NCBI GenBank assembly: GCA_023406225.1 | Contig: JAEXWS010000204.1 | Location: forward strand, 1-5,223 | DNA from: Bacillota bacterium | GTDB taxonomy: Bacteria > Bacillota > Clostridia > Oscillospirales > Oscillospiraceae | Direction: 5' to 3' | Length of the DNA: 5,223 bases | Shown here: piece by piece, positions 1-4,431 of the stretch | Position numbering within the stretch: position 1 is the stretch's first letter | Layout of the letters: every line of letters starts with the position of its first letter | Translations under genes and position numbers: made by a program | The notes under the pieces: model-generated | Databases searched by the model: none | What the model was told of the DNA's origin: nothing | The model's input: only the letters and a program-made list of their open reading frames with translations

Positions 1-94
1 CTCCTGCACCCCCCACATCGGCGCGGGCACCAAGGAGGCCCAAAAGCGCATCGGCGCGGAGCTGGTGGACATCATCGAGCATTTTGAGGCATGA
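1..94 (+). CDS. D-2-hydroxyacid dehydrogenase, SerA-like, C-terminal end (partial)
   Basis: Only the last 30 codons lie in the window, read from base 2 to the TGA at 92-94. The peptide contains TPHIGAGTKEAQKRIG, the C-terminal signature of the NAD-dependent D-isomer-specific 2-hydroxyacid dehydrogenases. Its His (bases 14-16) matches the catalytic acid/base His of the family. The nearest family resemblance is 3-phosphoglycerate dehydrogenase, which oxidises 3-phosphoglycerate to 3-phosphohydroxypyruvate in the cytoplasm at the start of serine synthesis. The protein ends about 25 residues after this His, so it lacks the C-terminal ACT domain and is the short form. Other family members (glycerate, lactate or 2-hydroxyisocaproate dehydrogenases) share the motif, so the exact substrate cannot be fixed from this fragment. 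A terminator-like stem begins 3 nt after the stop. Confidence 0.8.
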   Translation, partial: SCTPHIGAGTKEAQKRIGAELVDIIEHFEA

Positions 95-99
95 ATCCA

Positions 100-127
100 G
101 CGCCCCCGGTACTGCCGTACCGGGGGC
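100..127 (+). repeat. 28-bp direct repeat, copy 1 (terminator stem without U-tract)
   Basis: This is the first of two identical 28-bp copies (the other is 342-369). The unit folds on itself as gcccccggtac, loop tgcc, gtaccgggggc. Here flanking bases extend the stem to a perfect 16-bp inverted repeat (97-112 with 117-132). No T-run follows, so it looks like a terminator stem cut off from its U-tract rather than a working intrinsic terminator. Confidence 0.85.
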
Positions 128-341
128 GCTGGCTGTCGAAAAAGTCCTTCGGACTTTCCCGACAGCCTAAAAATGCCGTTACTTTCCCGGGGCAGAGCCC
201 CGGAAAAGTCCTCGCTTCGCTGGCCGAACGCCTGCCAGCTTTTCGGGGCATTTGATCCCATACGAGGCGGGCTGCCGCCCCCTCGCGCTCCCCCGCCCCA
301 GACTGCAAGGTATTCCTGAAATACAGGTTTTTCGACAAGCT
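128..341. mobile_element. MITE-like structured repeat element, non-coding
   Basis: This roughly 214-bp block lies exactly between the two 28-bp direct repeats. Its ends carry an inverted repeat: tgtcgaaaaa at 134-143 and tttttcgaca at 328-337. The interior is dense in paired segments. A hairpin spans 131-167 (ggctgtcg/cgacagcc outside, aaagtcc/ggacttt inside). Positions 171-177 pair with 247-253 and enclose a near-perfect 13-bp hairpin (181-193 with 197-209, one mismatch) and a 6-bp one (219-224 with 234-239). No credible coding frame or transposase is present. The layout fits a non-autonomous miniature element or a mobile RNA-structured repeat. If the 28-bp repeats are a target duplication, that is unusually long. 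An alternative is a recombination product of repeated terminators. The boundaries are inferred. Confidence 0.5.
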
Positions 342-369
342 GCGCCCCCGGTACTGCCGTACCGGGGGC
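342..369 (+). repeat. 28-bp direct repeat, copy 2 (forms the stem of the terminator)
   Basis: This copy is identical over 28 bases to 100-127, offset by 242 bp. It is directly followed by six Ts, so this copy retains the full terminator architecture. Confidence 0.85.
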
Positions 370-375
370 TTTTTT
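344..375 (+). terminator. Intrinsic terminator downstream of the dehydrogenase
   Basis: A perfect 11-bp stem gcccccggtac/gtaccgggggc (344-354 with 359-369) has the loop tgcc and is followed by TTTTTT at 370-375. It most likely ends the transcript of the upstream dehydrogenase, about 250 nt beyond that stop codon. The distance is explained by the element lying between the two stem copies. Confidence 0.85.
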
Positions 376-478
376 CCGGCGGAAGGCCCACCCGGCGGTG
401 AAGACCGCCTCCTCCCGCCGGCGCGCGGGGGCAGGGGAAGCGCCCTGGCTCCCGGGCCGTTTTGTGGTAATATGACGT
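376..478. other. Non-coding GC-rich spacer with nested hairpins
   Basis: I see no gene here. The segment can fold as ccggcgg (376-382) with ccgccgg (415-421), enclosing a perfect ggcggt/accgcc hairpin with loop gaag (394-409). From 422 to 478 it is GC-rich sequence changing to an AT-richer tail (ttttgtggtaatatg) with no convincing promoter. The role is unknown. Confidence 0.45.
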
Positions 479-520
479 TGGAAAGCGCCCCGAAAACCGC
501 GGTTTTTGGAGAGCTTTCCA
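479..520. repeat. 42-bp interrupted palindrome upstream of the racemase promoter
   Basis: The outer arms tggaaagc (479-486) and gctttcca (513-520) are exact complements. The inner arms ccgaaaacc (490-498) and ggtttttgg (501-509) pair with one G-T wobble, and the centre is ccgcgg. The palindrome sits about 40 bp upstream of the -35 box, so it lies outside the predicted racemase transcript. It could be a regulator-binding site or a cruciform-forming repeat. A weak terminator is also possible, since ttttt follows at 524-528, though not directly after the stem. The choice between these is unresolved. Confidence 0.5.
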
Positions 521-546
521 GCATTTTTGCCGCAGGGGGCCCGGAA

Positions 547-577
547 GCAGGAAAATTCTTGACTTTTTTCTTCCTGC
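547..577. promoter_or_regulatory. Inverted repeat bracketing the -35 box (candidate operator)
   Basis: gcaggaa at 547-553 and ttcctgc at 571-577 are exact 7-bp inverted arms with 17 bp between them. They enclose the -35 hexamer at 559-564. A second 7-bp pair, ccgcagg (530-536) and cctgcgg (573-579), overlaps the right arm. The placement is typical of an operator, but no regulator gene is in the window and short inverted repeats arise by chance in GC-rich DNA. Confidence 0.35.
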
Positions 578-586
578 GGTTATTAT
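559..586 (+). promoter_or_regulatory. Sigma-A-type promoter for the racemase-like gene
   Basis: TTGACT (559-564, 5 of 6 to TTGACA) and TATTAT (581-586, 5 of 6 to TATAAT) are separated by 16 bp. The spacer is AT-rich on its left side. Transcription would start near 593. This matters for gene calling: the most upstream in-frame ATG (585) lies inside the -10 box and cannot be the start codon of this transcript. Confidence 0.75.
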
Positions 587-604
587 GAAACGTATGGACC
601 TGAT

Positions 605-641
605 AGAAAAAGGAGCAATCCGCAGAAAAGGAGCAATACGA
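605..641 (+). promoter_or_regulatory. Tandemly duplicated ribosome-binding-site leader
   Basis: The roughly 18-nt unit agaaaa(a)ggagcaat(c/a)cg occurs twice in a row (605-622 and 624-640). The second AGGAG (629-633) is 8 nt from the ATG at 642 and sets the start. The first AGGAG (611-615) has no start codon at a usable distance. If the longer frame were translated, the duplication would appear as the peptide repeat KGAIR, a sign that this segment is untranslated leader. Confidence 0.7.
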
Positions 642-1985
642 ATGAAGCAGGCAGAATGCAGCGTGTGGGTGGAGCGGGACAGAAAGGTGATCGCGCCCTG
701 CCAGCACCTGTCCTACTTTCCCCTTGTGGTGGAACGGGCGGATGGAGACATCATCACCGACGCGGACGGAAATACCTTTATCGATTTCCTGACCAGCGCC
801 TCCTCCCTGAACCTGGGCAGCCGGAACCCGGTGGTGATGGAGGCCATCCGGGCCCAGATGGACAAGTGCACCCAGTATACGGCGGCCTACACCTATAACA
901 AACCCATGACCGAGTACGCGGAGCGGCTGATCTCCGTCTATCCCGGCGGCGTGGAGGCCAAGGTGTGCTTCGGCAACTGCGGGTCCGACGGCAACGACGC
1001 GGCGGTGAAATTCAGCCGGGCCTTTACCGGGCGGCGGAAGATCATCACCTTCCTGAACTCCTATCACGGCAACACCTACGGCTCCTCCACCCTGTCCGCC
1101 TGCACCACCCGGATGAGCAGCGGCATGGGCCCCTTCCTGCCGGAGGTCTACCACTTCCCGTTCTACGGCGCGGACGTGGACGACGCGGTCTGCGAGGCGG
1201 AGTGCCTAAAGGACATGGAGGAGGCGTTCAACACCTCCCTGCCCGCCAACGAGGTGGCCGCGGTCATCATCGAACCCATGCAGGGCGACGGCGGACTGCT
1301 GCCCGCCCACCCCATCTTCATGAAAAAGCTCTATGACCTCTGCCGGAAAAACGGCATCCTCTTCATCTCCGAGGAGGTCCAGCAGGCCTTTTTCCGCACG
1401 GGCCGCTGGTTCAGCATCGAGCACTACGAGGGCGTGGTGCCCGACGGCATCATCCTGGGCAAATCCGTGGGCGCGGGACTGACCCTGGGCGCGTTCATGG
1501 CCCGGAAGGAGATCATCGACTGCCTGCCCGCCCCCGCCCACCTGTTCACCCTGGGCGGCAACCACCTGGCCTGCGCCGCGGGCAACGCCGCCTTCGACGT
1601 GATGCGGGGCGGGGACTTCCAGGATCTGATGGCGCGCAACTGCGCGTCCATGGAGCGGCTGTGCGCCGGCTTGCGCGAGCAGCACCCCGGCACCGTGTCC
1701 TTCACCCGGGGCCTGGGCATGTCGGTGGGCGTGGGCGTGGTGAAGACCGCCGCCGACGGCACGAAGACCCCCGATCCGGATGGGGCGTTCAAGATCATCT
1801 ACCGGGCCTATGAAAACGGCCTTTTGATCATCACCGTGGCCGGAAACGTGCTGCGCATCCAGCCCCCGGTGAACATCGCGCCGGAACACCTGGAGCAGGG
1901 CTTCGCCATCATCAGCCAGGCCATGAGCGACTATGAGGCGGGCCGTATCCCCGACGACGTGCTCTCTCACCGGAACGGCTGGTAA
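642..1985 (+). CDS. Class III PLP-dependent enzyme, isoleucine 2-epimerase-like amino-acid racemase
   Basis: The protein has 447 aa, the usual size of class III aminotransferases (fold type I, cytoplasmic). Visible motifs in order are DADG (40-43), the PLP phosphate loop FGNCGSDGND ending at 119, the ring-stacking aromatic in SYHG (Y141), IIEPMQGDGG (E211), the Schiff-base lysine K274 in LGKSVGAG, HLFTLGGN (T303) and LRIQPP (R405). The GSDxND form of the phosphate loop, the PAHLFT segment and the GW C-terminus resemble, from memory, the Lactobacillus isoleucine 2-epimerase branch rather than ornithine or GABA transaminases. That branch interconverts L-amino acids with their D or D-allo forms. 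An ordinary transaminase cannot be excluded. Oddity: the usual D-E-V-Q motif reads E244-E-V-Q, replacing the Asp that contacts the PLP pyridine nitrogen. The start is set by AGGAG 8 nt upstream; the in-frame ATGs at 585 and 594 overlap or abut the promoter. It is the first gene of its unit. Confidence 0.8.
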   Translation: MKQAECSVWVERDRKVIAPCQHLSYFPLVVERADGDIITDADGNTFIDFLTSASSLNLGSRNPVVMEAIRAQMDKCTQYTAAYTYNKPMTEYAERLISVYPGGVEAKVCFGNCGSDGNDAAVKFSRAFTGRRKIITFLNSYHGNTYGSSTLSACTTRMSSGMGPFLPEVYHFPFYGADVDDAVCEAECLKDMEEAFNTSLPANEVAAVIIEPMQGDGGLLPAHPIFMKKLYDLCRKNGILFISEEVQQAFFRTGRWFSIEHYEGVVPDGIILGKSVGAGLTLGAFMARKEIIDCLPAPAHLFTLGGNHLACAAGNAAFDVMRGGDFQDLMARNCASMERLCAGLREQHPGTVSFTRGLGMSVGVGVVKTAADGTKTPDPDGAFKIIYRAYENGLLIITVAGNVLRIQPPVNIAPEHLEQGFAIISQAMSDYEAGRIPDDVLSHRNGW

Positions 1986-1992
1986 CACACGC

Positions 1993-2028
1993 GCGGGCGC
2001 GTCTCCCGGGAGGCGCGCCCGCTTTTTT
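1993..2028 (+). terminator. Strong intrinsic terminator between racemase-like gene and DSD-like gene
   Basis: A 13-bp stem (1993-2005 with 2010-2022, with one T-G wobble) is capped by ccgg and followed by TTTTTT (2023-2028). It begins 7 nt after the upstream stop and ends 11 nt before the next ribosome site. No promoter fits between it and the following gene. The downstream gene must therefore be reached by readthrough or regulated antitermination, or from a promoter inside the upstream gene that would itself have to cross this terminator. Confidence 0.85.
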
Positions 2029-2039
2029 CATCATTTTGC

Positions 2040-2046
2040 AAGGAGG
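2040..2046 (+). promoter_or_regulatory. Ribosome-binding site deciding the DSD-like start
   Basis: AAGGAGG is a full consensus Shine-Dalgarno placed 7 nt before the ATG at 2054. It rules out the in-frame TTG at 2036, which would sit upstream of this site. Confidence 0.85.
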
Positions 2047-2053
2047 ATGCACC

Positions 2054-3115
2054 ATGAACATCAACGCCATCGAAACACCCGCCCTCATCGTGGAAAAAAC
2101 CGCCCTGGAGGCCAACCTGGAGCGGATGGACGCCCTGCTGGCCGCCTCGCCCATGACGCTGTACCCCCACTATAAATCCCACAAGTGCCCCCGCATCGCC
2201 CGGATGCAGCTTCGCCGGGGAGCGGGCGGCATCACCTGCGCCAAGCTCTCCGAGGCGGAGGACCTGGCCGACGCGGGAGTGGAGACCATCGTGCTGGCCA
2301 ACCAGGTGGTCCAGGCGGAGAAGCTGCCCAAGCTGGCGCGGCTGGCCGGGCGGTGCAATCTGACCGTCTGCGCCGACGACGCGGACAACGTCCTGGCCCT
2401 GGAACACGCCGCCGCCGGGGCGGACGCCCGGGTGCGGGTCCTTGTGGAGTACGAGGTGGGGATGCGCCGGTGCGGCGTGGAGTCCCCCGAGGCGCTGCTG
2501 GCGCTGGCCCGGCTCATCGACGCGCAGCCCCATCTCTCCTTCGAGGGCATCCAGGCCTACGCCGGGCACCTGTCCCACGAGCGGGACGGCGGCGTCCGCC
2601 GGAGCGAGCTGGCCAAGGTGGAGGCCCTGATCTGGGAGCTGAAGCGGTATTTGGAGGCCAACGGCCTCCCTGTGCGGAACATCTGCGGCGGAAGCACCGG
2701 CTTTGCGGCGGAAAAGCCCGCCGACACGGCTTACACCCAGCTCCAGACCGGCAGCTACCTCTTCATGGACCAGAGCTATCAGGCCCTGGACCTGGATTTT
2801 GAACAGTCGCTGTACGTCCTGGCCACGGTGGTCTCCGTCAAGGCGGACCGGGTGGTGCTGGACGTGGGGGTAAAGTCCCTGTCCATGGACCAGGACCCGC
2901 CCCGCTGCCCCGCCTTCCCCGGGGCGGAGCTGCTGTTCAGCGAGGAGCATTTGACCCTGCTGGCGTCCGGCACCGGACTGAAGCCCGGCGACAAGGTCCG
3001 CTGCGTCCCCGGCCACTGCTGTACCACGGTGAACCTGTTCGACCGGATCCACTTGGTGGACGGGGGCCAGGTCCTGGACGTCTGGCCTGTGGTCAGCCGG
3101 GGAAAAGCGCAGTAA
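2054..3115 (+). CDS. PLP enzyme of the D-threonine aldolase / D-serine dehydratase (DSD1) family
   Basis: The protein has 353 aa, close to the family's usual length. It is a fold-type III enzyme: an alanine-racemase-like N-terminal barrel plus a C-terminal beta domain carrying a metal site. The N-terminus has TPALIVEKTALEANLERM (8-25). PHYKSHKCP follows, with K41 the predicted PLP lysine, then GITCAKLSEAEDLADAGV, VEYEVGMRRCGV and IQAYAGHLSH. The C-terminal PGHCCTTVNLFD supplies the metal ligands, H321 and C323. From family knowledge, His-x-Cys is the zinc pattern of D-serine dehydratases, while D-threonine aldolases usually have His-x-Asp. This favours dehydration of a D-beta-hydroxy amino acid (D-serine to pyruvate and ammonia) over retro-aldol cleavage, but the substrate is not proven. 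It lies 68 nt after the racemase-like gene, across a terminator. A D-amino-acid enzyme next to a probable racemase suggests linked roles. Confidence 0.85.
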   Translation: MNINAIETPALIVEKTALEANLERMDALLAASPMTLYPHYKSHKCPRIARMQLRRGAGGITCAKLSEAEDLADAGVETIVLANQVVQAEKLPKLARLAGRCNLTVCADDADNVLALEHAAAGADARVRVLVEYEVGMRRCGVESPEALLALARLIDAQPHLSFEGIQAYAGHLSHERDGGVRRSELAKVEALIWELKRYLEANGLPVRNICGGSTGFAAEKPADTAYTQLQTGSYLFMDQSYQALDLDFEQSLYVLATVVSVKADRVVLDVGVKSLSMDQDPPRCPAFPGAELLFSEEHLTLLASGTGLKPGDKVRCVPGHCCTTVNLFDRIHLVDGGQVLDVWPVVSRGKAQ

Positions 3116-3126
3116 AAGCGCCGCCT

Positions 3127-3147
3127 TTGTGGGTTTCCACAATTTTT
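3127..3147 (+). terminator. Intrinsic terminator after the DSD-like gene
   Basis: A 6-bp stem ttgtgg/ccacaa (3127-3132 with 3137-3142) has the loop gttt and is followed by TTTTT (3143-3147), 11 nt after the stop codon. The stem is short and only half GC, so it may be leaky. Its position and U-tract support a terminator. Confidence 0.65.
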
Positions 3148-3182
3148 ACCAGGGCACGGCCCGCAGAAACGACCAAAATCAC

Positions 3183-3193
3183 AAATGACATTT
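3183..3193. promoter_or_regulatory. 11-bp palindrome over the -35 box (candidate operator half)
   Basis: aaatgacattt is a perfect odd-centred palindrome that contains the -35 hexamer. It may be part of a regulator site together with the repeat at 3208-3226, but such a short AT-rich palindrome could be chance. Confidence 0.35.
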
Positions 3194-3213
3194 TAGCTGT
3201 TTTATGCTACACT
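3185..3213 (+). promoter_or_regulatory. Sigma-A promoter with extended -10 for the aminotransferase-permease unit
   Basis: ATGACA (3185-3190, 5 of 6) and TACACT (3208-3213, 4 of 6) have the ideal 17-bp spacing, with TG at 3205-3206 forming an extended -10. The surroundings are markedly AT-rich for this genome. Transcription would begin near 3220 and give a leader of about 60 nt. The leader carries a small hairpin, ggccg/cggcc (3250-3262), just before the ribosome site. Confidence 0.75.
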
Positions 3214-3226
3214 GTGTTAAAGTGTA
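3208..3226. promoter_or_regulatory. Inverted repeat over the -10 box and start site (candidate operator)
   Basis: tacact (3208-3213) and agtgta (3221-3226) are exact inverted arms 7 bp apart, covering the -10 box and the predicted transcription start. A repressor bound here would block RNA polymerase. Dyads of TACAC/GTGTA type are seen among operators of GntR-like and other helix-turn-helix regulators, but no regulator gene is visible, so the partner is unknown. Confidence 0.5.
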
Positions 3227-3264
3227 AAACAAAAAGGCGCTGCGGCAGCGGCCGTACCGGCCTG

Positions 3265-3270
3265 AAGAGG
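3265..3270 (+). promoter_or_regulatory. Ribosome-binding site selecting a TTG start
   Basis: AAGAGG (3265-3270) lies 8 nt before the TTG at 3279. The in-frame GTG at 3270 begins on the last base of this site, so it cannot be the start. The combination of a non-consensus site and a TTG codon predicts modest translation compared with the neighbouring genes. Confidence 0.65.
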
Positions 3271-3278
3271 TGTTTTTC

Positions 3279-4367
3279 TTGAAGATCCGTGACGTTTATC
3301 TGAAAGAGACGAAGAGCTACGCGGCCCACACCCCCCAGGTGTCCGCCGACGCGCTGGACTGCAGCCTGGGGGTGAACCCTTACGGCCCCCCTGATCGCGC
3401 CCTGGAGGCCGTCCGGTCCTTCGACCTGAGCCGGCTGGGGGATTATCCCCACACCCACGCCGCCCACGACGCCATCATCCGCTATTGGAGCGGCCAGGCC
3501 GCCCTGACCCGGGACGGCATCTTGCTGGCGGATGGCAGCGTCAGCGCCCTGTACCTGGTCAACGCCCTTTTCGCCAAGCCCGGTGCGGAGGTGGTGGGCT
3601 TCGCCCCCTCTTTCACGGACATGATCGTGAACGCGGAGATGCAGGGGATGCGCTATACCCGCGTGGCCCCGGCGGACGGGACCTACCGGGAGGACGTGGA
3701 CGCGCTGCTGGCCGCCGTCACCAACGAAACGGCCCTGGTATACGTGGATAATCCCAACAACCCCACCGGGCAGACCCTGTCCAGGGGCGATCTCCGGCGC
3801 ATCCTGGAGCGGGCGGAGGCCGTGGGCGCCTATGTGCTGGTGGACGAGGCCTACGGCGACTTCATCTCCCGGGAGGAATCCGCCATGGCGGAGCTGGGCC
3901 GGTTCCCCGGGCTGATGGTCCTGCGGACCTTCTCCAAGGGTTTCGGCCTGGCGGGCCTGCGGGCCGGCTATCTGGCGGCCGCGCCGGAGCTTGTGGCCTA
4001 TATGTCCAAGACCAGCAACCCCTACACCATGAACGAGCTGACCCGGGAGGCCGCCGCCGCGGCCATGGAGGCCGGGGACTATCCCGCCTCCCACGGGGAG
4101 GATTTCGCCCGGGTGAAGCGGGCCCTGCGCGGCGCGGCGGGCCATGCGCTGACCATGCTGGAGACCGACGACCGGGTGCCCATCTGCACGCTGAAGCACC
4201 GGGACGCGGTGGATCTGCAGATGCTGCTGGCCCGGGAGAACGTGCTCACCGTGTCCGGCGCGGAGTTCGACTGCATGGACGAATCCTGCGTGCGGCTGCG
4301 GGTGCCCCGGCTGGAGCTGGCGGAGCGGCTGGTGGAGGCGGTGGGCCGGGTGGACCGGTCCCGCTGA
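3279..4367 (+). CDS. Class I/II PLP-dependent aminotransferase, HisC/CobD-like
   Basis: The protein has 362 aa from a TTG start, the usual length for histidinol-phosphate aminotransferase and threonine-phosphate decarboxylase relatives (fold type I, cytoplasmic). The N-terminal VNPYGPP, a YP motif in GDYPHTH, NPNNPTG (158-164, with N161 contacting the PLP hydroxyl), DEAYGDF (D189, contacting the pyridine nitrogen), RTFSKGFGLAGLRAGY with Schiff-base lysine K220, and CVRLRVPR with the carboxylate-binding arginine R339 are all present and in order, so it should be active. No other histidine or cobalamin genes are in the window, so a HisC or CobD role is not supported. The neighbours argue for transamination, or possibly decarboxylation, of another amino acid. 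It has its own promoter and sits 64 nt before the permease gene, probably forming an operon with it. Confidence 0.85.
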   Translation: MKIRDVYLKETKSYAAHTPQVSADALDCSLGVNPYGPPDRALEAVRSFDLSRLGDYPHTHAAHDAIIRYWSGQAALTRDGILLADGSVSALYLVNALFAKPGAEVVGFAPSFTDMIVNAEMQGMRYTRVAPADGTYREDVDALLAAVTNETALVYVDNPNNPTGQTLSRGDLRRILERAEAVGAYVLVDEAYGDFISREESAMAELGRFPGLMVLRTFSKGFGLAGLRAGYLAAAPELVAYMSKTSNPYTMNELTREAAAAAMEAGDYPASHGEDFARVKRALRGAAGHALTMLETDDRVPICTLKHRDAVDLQMLLARENVLTVSGAEFDCMDESCVRLRVPRLELAERLVEAVGRVDRSR

Positions 4368-4384
4368 GGCTCATTTCGTCATTT

Positions 4385-4400
4385 CACAGCCCCGGCTGTG
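4385..4400 (+). other. Intergenic hairpin between aminotransferase and permease genes
   Basis: The stem cacagc/gctgtg with loop cccg is followed only by cttt, too few Ts for a convincing terminator. It may be an mRNA processing or stability structure that adjusts the ratio of the two gene products. An alternative pairing, tttcac (4382-4387) with gtgaaa (4413-4418), would place a stem directly against the permease ribosome site. Confidence 0.4.
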
Positions 4401-4417
4401 CTTTGAATAACGTGAAA

Positions 4418-4423
4418 AAGGAG
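4418..4423 (+). promoter_or_regulatory. Ribosome-binding site of the permease gene
   Basis: AAGGAG lies 8 nt upstream of the ATG at 4432 in an A-rich stretch, a strong site. I see no promoter in the 64-nt gap, which supports co-transcription with the aminotransferase gene. Confidence 0.8.
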
Positions 4424-4431
4424 AGAGAACA

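Noticed and set aside
97..132. Perfect 16-bp hairpin as the functional terminator of the dehydrogenase
   Set aside because: No T-run follows the stem. The identical stem at 344-369 has one, so that copy is the better terminator call.
100..369. Two repeat copies as the start of a CRISPR array
   Set aside because: There are only two copies, the 214-bp separation is far longer than a spacer, and the repeat is a terminator stem.
179..391. Minus-strand frame of 70 codons inside the MITE-like element
   Set aside because: It translates hairpin arms and the terminator. Frames like this are common in GC-rich structured repeats and lack any supporting signal.
72..1154. Long minus-strand frame of 360 codons across the intergenic element and the start of the racemase-like gene
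   Set aside because: It runs through palindromes, the promoter and an obvious coding region in the opposite direction. Its peptide is low in complexity with no recognisable domain, and there is no credible ribosome site.
1206..1988. Minus-strand frame of 260 codons antisense to the racemase-like gene
   Set aside because: It is a shadow frame caused by codon bias, with no domain or start signal.
1967..3142. Minus-strand frame of 391 codons antisense to the DSD-like gene
   Set aside because: It is a GC-rich shadow of a gene with clear family motifs on the + strand. The peptide is rich in His, Gln, Gly and Val, which is typical of reverse-complement artefacts, and it spans terminators at both ends.
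3207..4199. Minus-strand frame of 330 codons antisense to the aminotransferase
   Set aside because: It has the same shadow composition and no motifs, and it starts inside a gene with intact PLP motifs on the + strand.
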